DNA from: Burkholderiales bacterium | GTDB lineage: Bacteria; Pseudomonadota; Gammaproteobacteria; Burkholderiales; Casimicrobiaceae | Direction: 5' to 3' | DNA length: 64,000 bases | Assembly (NCBI GenBank): GCA_016790165.1 | Contig: JAEUPL010000001.1 | Location: 62,001 to 126,000 of the forward strand | Shown here: positions 25,431-34,658 of the stretch, one piece after another | How the letters are laid out: each line of letters begins with the position of its first letter | Position numbering within the stretch: the stretch's first letter is position 1 | Made by a program: the position numbers and the translations under genes | Notes under the pieces: generated by a model | Told to the model about the DNA's origin: nothing | Database searches by the model: none | The model's input: the letters and a program-made list of their open reading frames with translations, nothing else

Positions 25431-28208
25431 ATGAACTACCGTCTTCGTACGCTTCCCGCCGCTTTGATGGTGCTCGGCCTGGCCTCGTGCGCCACGGTCA
25501 CGCCGCCCGCAACCGCCGATGCCACCAAGGCCACCGCCACGACCGTGGCCGCCGCGACGGGCGACAGCAAAGCCGCCGCGCCGGCACCCGCAGCTGCCGC
25601 CAGCGCGGCCCGCCCCGGCGCTGCACCGGCCGCCCCCGGTGCGCCGAAACCCTTCGCCGATGTGATCAAGGACGCCAAAGAAGAAAAGGGCTTCTTCACC
25701 ACCTGGCGCAAGGACGACAAGGTGTGGATCGAAATCCCCGAAGCGATGTGGGACCGACCGTTCTTTTTCTCTGTGAACGTGACCCACAACATTGGCGATG
25801 CCGGACTGTACGGCAACCAGATGGGTGCGTTCCTCGCTGCCGGACGCGGCCAGTACGTCGCCAGTTTCCGCAAATTCGGCCCACAAGGGGTGCAGCTCAT
25901 CGCGCGCAACATGACGCACAGGGCGGCGAAAGATGCCCCGATTCGCCACGCGGTGGAGCGCAGTTTTTCCGACAGCCTGATCGCCAGCGCGCCGCTCGTC
26001 AGTGCACCGCACCCGGAGCGCAAGAGCGTGCTGGTCGAGGCCAACGCATTGCTCATCAATGATTTTCCGATGGCGGCGCAGCAGTTGGAGCAAACTTTCC
26101 GCCAGCCGTATGCGTTTGATGACAAGAATTCCAGCATTGAAAAGGTTCGCAACAGCGACACGGAAACCGGTTTTGCCGTGCGCGGGCACTACCGTCTTGC
26201 GCGCCTCGCGTTGCCGTCGCCGGTGCCCAGCCCGGCGCCAGCGCCGCGCGTCCCCGCCACGCTGCCGGATGTCCGCTCGCTGTTCATGGGGTACTACTAC
26301 GGATTCTCTCAGCTGCCTGCCAGCCCGATGCGTCCGCGGGAAGCGGACCCGCGCGTGGGTTACTTCACGACCGGCATCAACGACTTCACCAATCCCGACA
26401 AGCGTGAGCAGAAGACTCGCTACATCAATCGCTGGCGCCTGGAGAAGAAGGATCCAGGCGCTGCGCTGAGCGAGCCGAAGCAACCCATCGTCTACTGGCT
26501 CGACAAGAACATCCCGACCGCATATCGCAAGGCGGTGAGCGACGGCATTCTCGAGTGGAACAAGGCCTACGAGAAGATTGGTTTCAAGAACGCCATCGTG
26601 GTCAAGCAGCAGGGCGACGAGGATGATTTCGACACCTCAGCCACACGCTTTGCGTCGATTCGCTGGGTGGCCGGCAACAACATCCAGTTCGGTGCGCGGG
26701 GCCCGAGCAAGGTCGATCCGCGCAGCGGCGAAATTCTCGATGCCGACATCGAGATGAACGAAGACATCTCGCGCATCTACAGCGCACGCGTCAGCGAAGA
26801 TCCGCCGCGCCCGGTGGGCGCCGCACTCGCCGGCCTGTTCCGCAACTCCGGCGAGCTGTGCACCTATGCCGACCAGAAGCTCTCCGAGGCCGCGTTCGGC
26901 CTCGACCTGCTCGTGGCGCGGGGCGAGCTTGAGTACGGTTCGCCGGAAGCGGAATCGTGGATCATGGACGCCGTGAAGGACATCACCGCGCACGAGGTGG
27001 GCCATACGCTCGGCTTGCGCCACAACTTCAAGGCGTCGCTTGCGGTGACGCCGGAGCAGCTGCGCGATCCGAAGTTCGGTGCGGAGGTTGGGGTTTCGGC
27101 GTCCGTGATGGACTACAACGCACTCAACATCGCCACGAAGGACGAACGTCAGGGTCAGTACTCGATGATCACGGTCGGCCCGTACGACCTCTGGGCCATC
27201 GAGTACGGGTACAAGGAAACGACTCCGGAAAACGAGAAGGCGGAGCTGGCGAAGACGCTGTCGCGTGCGCTGGAGCCGGCGTTGGCGTACGCGACCGATG
27301 AAGATGCGGGTTACGGCGCAATACTCGAAGGCATTGACCCTGAAGTCAATCGCAGCGATCTCTCGAGCGATCCGCTAGGCTTTTATGAGAAGCGCTTCAC
27401 AGTCATCCGCGAACTCTGGGACCGCGTGCAGGCCAGGGAACTCGCGCCGGGAACGAAGTACGAACAACTGCGCCGCAATTTTCAGCGTGGCTTCAATCTC
27501 ATGGCGCAAGTCACGGAACTGGCGGCCAAGTATGTCGGCGGTGTCACCGTGTTGCGCGATGTCGCCGGCAGTGGCCGTCAGCCGCTCACGCCGGTGGACG
27601 CCGAGAAGCAGCGCCGCGCGCTGAATCTCCTCGCGAAGCACTTGTTTGCGGTGGACTCGTTCAAGTTCAAACCCGAGTTCCTCGGCAAACTGACGCCCGA
27701 TTTCGATGCGCGCTGGGACAGCGTTTGGGAAGACGATGTTGGCGTACCGTCGGTGGCCCCGATTGATCAATCGGTCGCGGGTCGGGTGTTTGGTCTGCAG
27801 CGCGCGGCGCTCATGCAACTGCTGCGCGATAGCGTCGCCGCGCGCCTCGTCGTCGCCCCCGAAAAACTGAACGACCCGTCGAAGTCCCTGGCGCTGCCCG
27901 AGCTGTACGCCACGCTGCAGAAGGCGATCTGGAGTGAGCTCGCAAGCGGCGCGCCGATCAGTATGATGCGTCGCAACTTGCAGCGCGAGCACGTTCGCCT
28001 GATGGCCGAAGCGGTCGCCAAGCCGAGCCCACGTGCACCGGCCGATGCGCGCAGCCTGCAACGCGAATTTGCCGGCGACCTGCTTGCGCAACTGCGCAGG
28101 GCCGCGGCGAAACCCGGGCTCGCGATCGAGACTCGGGCGCATCTCAACGAGTCGATTGCGCTGCTTGATGGCGCGCTCAAGGCACAGATCGCCAAGGTGA
28201 TTGGTTAG
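25431..28208 (+). CDS. Zinc-dependent metalloprotease (DUF5117/DUF4953-type), lipoprotein
   Basis: A 925-residue exported lipoprotein. A lipobox GLASC puts the acylated Cys at residue 20, followed by an Ala/Pro linker. The N-terminal DUF5118/DUF5117-like segments lead to a metzincin-type active site HEVGHTLGLRH (His521, Glu522, His525, His531) and a Met-turn VMDYNAL near 559. This family is annotated as zinc-dependent metalloprotease; it is not a classical secreted peptidase family with known substrate. The ATG at 25431 follows a GAGGAACTG ribosome site. The gene precedes a small exported protein and trmB. A palindromic element lies between this gene and lysR. Confidence 0.88.
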   Translation: MNYRLRTLPAALMVLGLASCATVTPPATADATKATATTVAAATGDSKAAAPAPAAAASAARPGAAPAAPGAPKPFADVIKDAKEEKGFFTTWRKDDKVWIEIPEAMWDRPFFFSVNVTHNIGDAGLYGNQMGAFLAAGRGQYVASFRKFGPQGVQLIARNMTHRAAKDAPIRHAVERSFSDSLIASAPLVSAPHPERKSVLVEANALLINDFPMAAQQLEQTFRQPYAFDDKNSSIEKVRNSDTETGFAVRGHYRLARLALPSPVPSPAPAPRVPATLPDVRSLFMGYYYGFSQLPASPMRPREADPRVGYFTTGINDFTNPDKREQKTRYINRWRLEKKDPGAALSEPKQPIVYWLDKNIPTAYRKAVSDGILEWNKAYEKIGFKNAIVVKQQGDEDDFDTSATRFASIRWVAGNNIQFGARGPSKVDPRSGEILDADIEMNEDISRIYSARVSEDPPRPVGAALAGLFRNSGELCTYADQKLSEAAFGLDLLVARGELEYGSPEAESWIMDAVKDITAHEVGHTLGLRHNFKASLAVTPEQLRDPKFGAEVGVSASVMDYNALNIATKDERQGQYSMITVGPYDLWAIEYGYKETTPENEKAELAKTLSRALEPALAYATDEDAGYGAILEGIDPEVNRSDLSSDPLGFYEKRFTVIRELWDRVQARELAPGTKYEQLRRNFQRGFNLMAQVTELAAKYVGGVTVLRDVAGSGRQPLTPVDAEKQRRALNLLAKHLFAVDSFKFKPEFLGKLTPDFDARWDSVWEDDVGVPSVAPIDQSVAGRVFGLQRAALMQLLRDSVAARLVVAPEKLNDPSKSLALPELYATLQKAIWSELASGAPISMMRRNLQREHVRLMAEAVAKPSPRAPADARSLQREFAGDLLAQLRRAAAKPGLAIETRAHLNESIALLDGALKAQIAKVIG

Positions 28209-28264
28209 CGAAAGCAGCACCGCATGGCGCGTGTGAGGGCACGCGCCATGCGAAAATTTGCGGC

Positions 28265-28975
28265 ATGAAATGCACGCTCTTTTCTTCGCCGCAAACCTAC
28301 CGCGTGATTCGCGTGTGGCTTGCGTTGGCCACATCGCTCGACGTTGGCGCCGCGTTCGCCCAGTCGAACCCGGCTCCGGCCCAGACCACGGTGCCGCCGC
28401 TGTCGGCTGAGCAGTTCGCGAAGGTCTGTAGCAACACGCACGATCCCGCCGACTGCGGAAAGAAGATCGAGGCGATCCAGCTGCCGAAACTGCGCGACAT
28501 CGTCAAGCGCGACGGTTCGCTGCTCGCGGTGACGGTGCCTGGCGAGCCGCCGTTTCTGTTTGAGGATAAGCCAGGAGAAGCTGGGCCGAACGTGAGCTTG
28601 TACGCTTATCACGCCGCGGCGGACGCGGTGGTGTTGTACCGTGCGCAGGCCGACAGGATAGATTTTCTGCTGGTGCATCGAGGCACGGTGAGTAGTACCG
28701 AGTTGCCAAACGAGCCGCTGTTCAACAGCGACGGGCGGTACTTTGCGACGGCCGATTTCTGCAAGGACGGTTGTGAGAATCGACTGGCGATCTGGCGATT
28801 CGAACGCCGTGGCCCGGCTCGTGAACGTGTTTTTGCGCCGCGCACGCCGTGGAGTGACGCGGGCGTCAGTTGGGGCGCGCCGCGCCGTCTGATCGTCGAC
28901 TTCACCGACAACGGCAAGAATGCGTCGATCAATCTCGAACTGAGTGATCCGCGCTGGACGGTGTTGTTGCCTTAG
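28265..28975 (+). CDS. Exported hypothetical protein
   Basis: A 236-residue protein with an N-terminal signal peptide ending at AAFAQS (about residue 36), a short Pro/Thr linker and a cysteine pair in [15 protein letters not shown]. Later motifs [20 protein letters not shown] and [16 protein letters not shown] suggest a beta-rich periplasmic domain with four Cys. I do not recognise the family. It lies between the metalloprotease and trmB, with the trmB reading frame 26 bases further. Confidence 0.55.
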   Translation: MKCTLFSSPQTYRVIRVWLALATSLDVGAAFAQSNPAPAQTTVPPLSAEQFAKVCSNTHDPADCGKKIEAIQLPKLRDIVKRDGSLLAVTVPGEPPFLFEDKPGEAGPNVSLYAYHAAADAVVLYRAQADRIDFLLVHRGTVSSTELPNEPLFNSDGRYFATADFCKDGCENRLAIWRFERRGPARERVFAPRTPWSDAGVSWGAPRRLIVDFTDNGKNASINLELSDPRWTVLLP

Positions 28976-29001
28976 CCACTGCGTTGCAGGACGATAGACG
29001 A

Positions 29002-29721
29002 ATGACGCATGACGAGCGTACTCGCGTCAGCGATGCGTCGGCTCACGACGAGGTAGCGAGGCGGCCGATCCGCAGCTTTGTGGTGCGTGCAGGCCGCATG
29101 TCACCGAAGCAGGAGCGCGGGCTCGCTGAAGGCATGCAGCGGCACGGACTGGCCTACACATCGGCGCCGCTTGATTTCGCAACGATCTTTGGCCGTTCGG
29201 CACCGACGGTGGTCGAAATTGGATTTGGCATGGGGGCGACCACGGCCGAGATCGCAGCGGCGATGCCCGACACCAATTTTCTGGCGATCGAAGTTCACCC
29301 GCCGGGCGTGGGCAATCTTTGCAACCTGGTGGACGAGCGGGGCCTGCGCAATGTACGCGTGATGCAGCACGACGCGGTGGACGTATTGACGCATTGCATC
29401 CCCAAGGCATCGCTGGCCGGCGTGCACATCTATTTTCCCGACCCGTGGCACAAGAAGCGGCATCACAAGCGTCGCCTCGTCCAGCCGCCGCTGGTGGCAT
29501 TACTGGCGTCGCGCCTTGCGCCCGGCGGCTATCTGCATCTCGCAACCGACTGGGTTCCGTACGCCGAACAGATGCTTGACGTGCTCAGCGCGGAACCGTT
29601 GCTGAGCAATACCGCGACAGACTATGCGCCGCGACCGGCCTGGCGGCCAGAAACCAAATTCGAACGCCGCGGGCTCACGCTCGGCCACGAAGTGCGCGAT
29701 CTGCTGTTCCGTCGGCGCTGA
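29002..29721 (+). CDS. trmB: tRNA (guanine-N7-)-methyltransferase
   Basis: Methylates G46 in the variable loop of many tRNAs using SAM. The 239-residue protein has a SAM-binding [12 protein letters not shown] (residues 74-85), a following [15 protein letters not shown] motif, and the family signature [17 protein letters not shown] near 142-158 and a C-terminal [14 protein letters not shown]. The ATG at 29002 gives a short polar N-terminus; it lies in a GACGAAT-type heptamer run (28991-29015), similar to that at the end of slt. A TTG six codons upstream is possible but lies in the same run and is less likely. Confidence 0.95.
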   Translation: MTHDERTRVSDASAHDEVARRPIRSFVVRAGRMSPKQERGLAEGMQRHGLAYTSAPLDFATIFGRSAPTVVEIGFGMGATTAEIAAAMPDTNFLAIEVHPPGVGNLCNLVDERGLRNVRVMQHDAVDVLTHCIPKASLAGVHIYFPDPWHKKRHHKRRLVQPPLVALLASRLAPGGYLHLATDWVPYAEQMLDVLSAEPLLSNTATDYAPRPAWRPETKFERRGLTLGHEVRDLLFRRR

Positions 29722-29755
29722 CGTTGTTTCGTTGCGCGGCGGGTAGGTGCGCGAA

Positions 29756-31624
29756 CTACCGGAAGTCGTTCGCTGCAAGCGGCGACGACGCAGCGCGTGC
29801 AGGTGCCGTGACTGCGGGCAGCGCTGCGAACGCCGCGTCGGGAGCGAATTCGCGCGCACGCGCAACCACGTAAGCGGCCTTCTCCGTTTCGCCCTCGCGC
29901 GCTAGCGCGCGTGCCCACGCCGCAATCAAACGCTCATCGAGCAGGTGTCGCACCGGTCGTGCAAACAGGGCGAGCGGCGCCGCGTCGCCGGTGAGCATGA
30001 TCTCTGCGTAGTCGCCGAACTGCCCGTAGAGCGGACTGCGCTGTGCCGCCATGACGGCGTGCCCGCGCGCAACGGCATCGAGCCCCGGCCGATGAATGGC
30101 AGTTGCCTTTCCGTACTCGTCGATGGCCCAGAGCGTGACCGCGAACGCCACGCCAGCACTCACGCGGACGGCGAAAGCGATCCGGCCGCGGTGCCACCTG
30201 GGCGATGAATCCCGGGCTGGCGGTGCGCTCGTCGTAGCGCCCGTGGTCAATCCGCTCAGCCGCACCACGACGGCGAACACGAACACCACCGGCAGAAAAA
30301 AGTAGCTAAACCAGAGCGGGTATTCCACCAGGCTGTGCAGAAGCATCGCAAGCAGTAGTGCCATGGCCGTGACCAGTGCGGTGCGCTCGCGTTCCGTTGC
30401 TTGACGCAAGGCGCGCGGCACCCGCGTCAAGGCGATGATGGTCAGTGCGAGCACGGCGATGGCGACGGGTAGTCCCAATTCGACCGCCAGATGAAGCGGC
30501 AGTGAATGCGCGTGATCGAACACGTCGGCCGGGCGCGCGGCAAACGGAGTCAGCGTCCAGACGAAATTGAGCTGTGACCAGCCGACGCCTGTCCAGGGAT
30601 GCAAACCGATCAAGGTGACGGTTTCACGCCACAACGCGATCCGCTGCGCCAACGATTGGTCTGCCGTATCGCGTGCCGCCACTTGCCAGAGTGCGGCGAT
30701 GACGACCGCCAGCACGACGAGCCAGGGCAGCAGGCGCAGCCATGTGCGTTGGCGCGGCACGGGTTCCGGATCACGCCTTTGCCAACGCGCAAGCGCGACC
30801 GCGACGACTGCAACCGCGAACAGACTCATCACGCCAGCGCGCGAGCCCGACGCGACGAGCGCCAGCAGGAGCGGCACCGACGCCACCAGCCACGCAAGCC
30901 AGCGATGGCGCAGCAGATGCGCGGCGGCGATCAGGCCCCACACCATTAACGTTGCCAGTTGGTTGGGTTGCCGCAGGTTGCCACCCGGCCGCGGTGCTGG
31001 TGCCGCACCCGTTGCCGATACCAGCAGCTCCGGGCGCGCGATCCAGACGTCGTCCGTCCAGTTCGGCGCCACCGCTTGCAACGCAACGACCAGCGCGTTC
31101 ATCCACGCCGCGACCAGCGCCGCCCACAGCAACGTCGTAAGGCCGCGCGCCACATCGTCACGGTCACCGAGCAACACCGTCGCGCTGATGCCCAAGGCGA
31201 GCCACAGATTGAGCGCCACGGGTGACACCGCGAACCACGGCGACAGACCGGTCACACCGTGCACCGTGACCACGACCAGCAAAAGCACCCACAGTGCAAT
31301 CAGTGCCCTCGCGGCGCTTGAGTGTGGCGGAAATGCGCCGGGCTGACGGGTCGCCCGCTGCGACCCGCGATGTGTGAGGCCGACGCCCAGTGCCACGGCC
31401 AGGGCCCACAGCGCGCAGGCAAGCACCTGACTATAAAACGCCGGAAGCGGCGGCAATTGCCAGGCCCAAACCAGTGGCAGCGCGGTGGCAAGCGCGAGCA
31501 GCAGGTGGGCCGTCATCTCCGCCAGAGGCAGCAGAGAAATTTTGGTCGTGGTTGAACCGGCTCTCGGCGCCGTCGTCGCGTTCGTCACGGCGCGTGCAGG
31601 GTTGGCACGCGGGCGGCGACTCAC
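29756..31624 (-). CDS. PglL/Wzy-type O-antigen ligase or polymerase
   Basis: A 622-residue inner-membrane protein with roughly ten to eleven hydrophobic segments. A central stretch GLHPWTGVGWSQLNF and the loop FDHAHSLPLHLAVELGLPVA (about residues 350-385) match the periplasmic Wzy_C-type signature shared by O-antigen ligases, Wzy polymerases and PglL O-oligosaccharyltransferases. The C-terminal soluble part ends in an Ala-rich stretch resembling a TPR-like tail in PglL proteins. Which reaction it performs cannot be told from the sequence. The start GTG at 31624 overlaps the GST stop (GTGA), so it is coupled to the GST gene. No glycan genes are adjacent. Confidence 0.78.
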   Translation of the reverse strand: MSRRPRANPARAVTNATTAPRAGSTTTKISLLPLAEMTAHLLLALATALPLVWAWQLPPLPAFYSQVLACALWALAVALGVGLTHRGSQRATRQPGAFPPHSSAARALIALWVLLLVVVTVHGVTGLSPWFAVSPVALNLWLALGISATVLLGDRDDVARGLTTLLWAALVAAWMNALVVALQAVAPNWTDDVWIARPELLVSATGAAPAPRPGGNLRQPNQLATLMVWGLIAAAHLLRHRWLAWLVASVPLLLALVASGSRAGVMSLFAVAVVAVALARWQRRDPEPVPRQRTWLRLLPWLVVLAVVIAALWQVAARDTADQSLAQRIALWRETVTLIGLHPWTGVGWSQLNFVWTLTPFAARPADVFDHAHSLPLHLAVELGLPVAIAVLALTIIALTRVPRALRQATERERTALVTAMALLLAMLLHSLVEYPLWFSYFFLPVVFVFAVVVRLSGLTTGATTSAPPARDSSPRWHRGRIAFAVRVSAGVAFAVTLWAIDEYGKATAIHRPGLDAVARGHAVMAAQRSPLYGQFGDYAEIMLTGDAAPLALFARPVRHLLDERLIAAWARALAREGETEKAAYVVARAREFAPDAAFAALPAVTAPARAASSPLAANDFR

Positions 31625-32352
31625 GGTTTGCGGATACCGAACAGCAGCCGACGCGCTTCGTCAGAGGCTTGTGCGGCGGGGGTGGTATTCATGTCTTTCG
31701 CGATCTGATAGGCGCGTACGGTGGCGGGACGGGCCTTGATGGTTTCGAACCAGCGTTTGAGATGAGGGAAATCGTCGAGGTTCATCTGTTGGCGCTCGTA
31801 CGGCACGACCCATGGGTAGCAGGCCATATCTGCAATCGAATACTCGCCTGCGAGGAATTCCCGATCGGCCAACCGCCGATCCACCACGCCGTAGAGCCGC
31901 GCCGTTTCGTTCACGTAGCGGTCGATGGCGTAGGGCAATTTTTCCGGGGCGTAGGTGCCGAAGTGGTGGTTTTGCCCGGCCATCGGCCCGAGGCCACCCA
32001 TCTGCCAGAACAACCACTGAATGGCCTCCTTGCGCCAGTACGGCGACTTGCGGTCGAGGAACTTCTTCGACTTGTCGGCCAGGTACAGCAGGATAGCGCC
32101 ACTTTCAAAGAGCATGAACGGCTCGCTTGGTGCGGCCGGTTTGCCGCGCGCCGTCGTTGGTTCCGCTTGCATCGGCTTGTGGTCCACGATGGCCGGAATA
32201 CGGTTGTTCGGTGCCACTTTGAGGAACGCTGGATCGAACTGCGCGCCCTTGCCGATGTTGACCGGTACGAGGCGATATTTGATCTTTGCCTCCTCAAGGA
32301 ACATTGTGATCTTGTGGCCGTTGGGGGTGGTCCAGTAGTAGAGATCGATCAT
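31621..32352 (-). CDS. Glutathione S-transferase, YfcG-like
   Basis: A 243-residue GST of the nu class, closely similar to E. coli YfcG (disulfide-bond oxidoreductase). Shared stretches are TPNGHKITMFLEEA at residues 10-23, GKGAQFDPAFLK, PNNRIPAIVDH, FESGAILLYLA, and QWLFWQMGGLGPMAGQNHHF near 110. The C-terminal domain has YSIADMACYPWV. It probably binds glutathione and reduces disulfides or disulfide-like substrates. The ATG at 32352 matches the family start; an ATG four codons upstream is also possible. Overlaps the downstream ligase start by four bases. Confidence 0.9.
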   Translation of the reverse strand: MIDLYYWTTPNGHKITMFLEEAKIKYRLVPVNIGKGAQFDPAFLKVAPNNRIPAIVDHKPMQAEPTTARGKPAAPSEPFMLFESGAILLYLADKSKKFLDRKSPYWRKEAIQWLFWQMGGLGPMAGQNHHFGTYAPEKLPYAIDRYVNETARLYGVVDRRLADREFLAGEYSIADMACYPWVVPYERQQMNLDDFPHLKRWFETIKARPATVRAYQIAKDMNTTPAAQASDEARRLLFGIRKP

Positions 32353-32488
32353 TTTTCGCGGCAAAGACGGGTAGATGGTGAATTGTCCAGCAAGTCGCTG
32401 GCAGGGATCGTGTCATCTGGCGGAGCATCGGGCACGTTGGTTGCTTGAAAGTCCTGATCGCGCCTCAATGTTCATTGCGGAGACGATA

Positions 32489-32791
32489 ATGCAGACGATG
32501 ACCTCTTCCAGCCCGCTGGCCCCGACGGCCCCGATGTTCGACTCGTTGACCGCAGCGATGAACGAGGCATTGTTTGTGCAAGTGGATGACGCCGTCTTTT
32601 CGGCGGATTACCTGCATGCGCCGGATGAGTTTACGCGCCCGGACGACGTGCTGGTGGAAGGTTCGCGGGACGATCAGGAGTTGCTCCTGCTTCAGCGTGA
32701 TTTTGAAGGTGCGCGGCTTACCGGCGATGGCGAAATTTGCTTGCACGACGGTACGCGGATCCGTTTTTTGCGTCCTGCGTCCGTGCACTGA
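32489..32791 (+). CDS. Small hypothetical protein
   Basis: A 100-residue acidic protein: Ser/Pro-rich start, FVQVDDAVFSADYL, PDDVLVEGSRDDQELLLLQRDFEGARL and a C-terminal CLHDGTRIRFLRP. It has no signal peptide or membrane segment and I know no family for it. The ATG at 32489 is used because GGAG lies six bases upstream (GCGGAGACGATA); the frame is open from 32375 and an ATG at 32468 is an alternative. It is divergent from the GST gene and lies upstream of the promoter of the YgiB-like gene. Confidence 0.55.
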   Translation: MQTMTSSSPLAPTAPMFDSLTAAMNEALFVQVDDAVFSADYLHAPDEFTRPDDVLVEGSRDDQELLLLQRDFEGARLTGDGEICLHDGTRIRFLRPASVH

Positions 32792-32821
32792 TACCGCACG
32801 CAGGTCGCTTGCGCAGGCGCG

Positions 32822-32850
32822 TTGACAGCGTCAAATTGAGCGCGTAAAAC
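32822..32850 (+). promoter_or_regulatory. Strong promoter upstream of the YgiB-like gene
   Basis: A perfect -35 TTGACA (32822-32827), a 17-base spacer and TAAAAC as -10 (32845-32850). The -35 matches consensus fully. A small stem, CCATCAT/ATGATGG (32853-32878), would form in the leader, and GGAGG (32876-32880) precedes an in-frame CTG at 32885. This is the most consensus-like promoter in the window. Confidence 0.65.
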
Positions 32851-33004
32851 CCCATCATCTTGTGGCGAGCATGATGGAGGCTCTCTGTACACCGAACCAG
32901 CCACTCACGCCGCCGACGGTGACGGGCCGACCGCGCCGACGGCGCCCGCGCCCGTATCGGGCGCTACCGTCTCGCGCGGCGAGGCACCACCGGCGGCCGA
33001 TTCG

Positions 33005-33448
33005 TTGCGCCGAAAGCATGGTTCACTCCACGAGCGCAAGCGAAGCGGGGATGGCACGTTGCCGGGTACGTTGTCACGCTGGAGCAGCCGACACCTCACG
33101 CTGGTATTGATCGGCACCGCGACACTAGGCAGTCTCGCCGGCTGCGGCAACCTCGAGAACAACGATCGGCTCAGCCGCGATGTGTACGCCAGCATTGCGG
33201 ACTGCAAGGCCGACTGGGGCAATCCGGGTGACTGCGAAGAAGTGCCGGCGGCGCGCTCGTCCAGCGGTTCGCACAGTTTCTACGGCCCGCGCTACTACTC
33301 CCGCTCCGGCAGCTACGGCTACACGTCGACCTCGCGACCGGGTTCGCGCTCGACCGGCACCGTCTCGTCGTCGCCTTCTCGCGGTGGCTTCGGTGCGTCG
33401 GCCGCGCGTCACGGCGGCAGTTCGTCCGCGCATTCGTCGGGCGGCTGA
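33005..33448 (+). CDS. YgiB/DUF1190-like lipoprotein
   Basis: 147 residues related to E. coli YgiB: WSSRHLTLVLIGTATLGSLAGC carries the lipobox (Cys about 47), then DRLSRDVYASIADCKADWGNPGDCEEVP (YgiB has an equivalent Cys/Asp spacer region), then a Ser/Gly/Tyr-rich tail ending SRGGFGASAARHGGSS, close to YgiB's TRGGFGESVAKQ. It is probably an outer-membrane or periplasmic lipoprotein paired with the GSP synthase-like gene downstream. The reading frame is open another 40 codons upstream to a CTG at 32885, which has a GGAGG four bases before it. The TTG at 33005 gives the best YgiB-like N-terminus, so I used it. The function in E. coli is poorly known. Confidence 0.78.
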   Translation: MRRKHGSLHERKRSGDGTLPGTLSRWSSRHLTLVLIGTATLGSLAGCGNLENNDRLSRDVYASIADCKADWGNPGDCEEVPAARSSSGSHSFYGPRYYSRSGSYGYTSTSRPGSRSTGTVSSSPSRGGFGASAARHGGSSSAHSSGG

Positions 33449-33457
33449 CCGCGCTCT

Positions 33458-34597
33458 ATGCGACGCGAACACATTGCCCAACGGGAGTACTGGCAGAAGC
33501 GCTGCGAAGACGCGGGCTTCAGCTTTCATTCGATCGACGGCCTCTATTGGGAAGAGGGCGTCTGCTACCACTTCTCGCGGCGCGAGATCGAGGATCTTGA
33601 GCACGCCACGAAAGAGCTTTACGACATGTGCATGGCGACGGCTGAGCACATCATCGAAAAGGAACGCTTCAAGGAGCTGGCAATCCCCGAGTCGGCATGG
33701 GCGCTGATCCGCGAAAGCTGGGACAACGATCACCCTTCGCTGTTCGGCCGCTTCGATCTTGCCTGGGATGGCAATGGCCCGCCCAAGTTGCTTGAGTTCA
33801 ATGCCGATACGCCCACCTCGCTGATCGAGGCCAGCGTGGCCCAGTGGCATTGGCTTGAGGACGTGAAGTCAAAGCTCGGTCCGAATGCGGATCAATTCAA
33901 CAGCCTGCATGAAGCGCTGATCGAGCAGTGGAAGTGGCTCAAGGCCGAGCACGGTTACGGGCACGTGCATTTCACCTGTGTTGGCGATAGTGAGGAAGAC
34001 GGCGGCAACCTCGACTACCTGCGCGATACGGCGATGCAGGCGGGGCTCGCCGCACCGTGGATTGCAGTGGAGGAAATCGGCTGGAGCGAAGGCGACCTGG
34101 CGTTTGTCGATATGGACAACCAGCGCATTGAGACGTTGTTCAAGCTCTATCCGTGGGAGTGGCTGCTGGCGGATGAGTTCGGCAACAACATCCGCAAGAC
34201 CAGCATGCGCATCATCGAGCCGGCGTGGAAGATGGTGTTGGCGAACAAAGGGCTGCTGCCGATTTTGTGGGAACTTTATCCCAACCATCCGCTGCTCCTG
34301 GAGGCGAGCTTCCAGCGCCACAAGGTGCTTGGCGACTACGTGAAGAAGCCGCTGCTGTCACGTGAGGGTGCCAACGTTGAAATTTACAAGGGCGGTGAAG
34401 TCATTCGCGCCGACGGTACCTATGGCGAAGAGGGCTACGTGTATCAGCGTTACACGCCGATCCCGAGCTTCGAGGGTAACTTCGTCACCATCGGTAGTTG
34501 GATCATTGGTGACTCACCCGCAGGCATCGGCCTGCGCGAGGATGCCACTGAAATCACGATGAACACGTCACGCTTCATTCCGCATTATTTCGACTGA
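33458..34597 (+). CDS. Glutathionylspermidine synthase-like protein (YgiC/YjfC family)
   Basis: 379 residues with an ATP-grasp fold shared with the synthetase part of glutathionylspermidine synthases and with YgiC/YjfC. Landmarks are FSFHSIDGLYWEEGVCY near 20-35, WDNDHPSLFGRFDLAWDGNGPPKLLEFNADTPTSL (about 88-122), GDSEEDGGNLDYLRDTA, and the C-terminal LSREGANVEIY and GDSPAGIGLREDATEITMN. E. coli YgiC itself has no proven GSP synthase activity, so the reaction is not certain. The ATG is 10 bases past the YgiB-like stop, and a DUF350 gene follows in the same direction. The cluster matches E. coli ygiB-ygiC with a yjfL-type gene added. Confidence 0.87.
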   Translation: MRREHIAQREYWQKRCEDAGFSFHSIDGLYWEEGVCYHFSRREIEDLEHATKELYDMCMATAEHIIEKERFKELAIPESAWALIRESWDNDHPSLFGRFDLAWDGNGPPKLLEFNADTPTSLIEASVAQWHWLEDVKSKLGPNADQFNSLHEALIEQWKWLKAEHGYGHVHFTCVGDSEEDGGNLDYLRDTAMQAGLAAPWIAVEEIGWSEGDLAFVDMDNQRIETLFKLYPWEWLLADEFGNNIRKTSMRIIEPAWKMVLANKGLLPILWELYPNHPLLLEASFQRHKVLGDYVKKPLLSREGANVEIYKGGEVIRADGTYGEEGYVYQRYTPIPSFEGNFVTIGSWIIGDSPAGIGLREDATEITMNTSRFIPHYFD

Positions 34598-34658
34598 CGC
34601 GTCACTGCAACCACGTCACACTTTCATCCCGCACGAATAAAACGCCCGAGGATCACGC

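Noticed and set aside
33458-34597. Naming the ATP-grasp gene gsp (glutathionylspermidine synthase)
   Set aside because: The amidase part of true Gsp is absent and E. coli YgiC homologues lack shown GSP synthesis.
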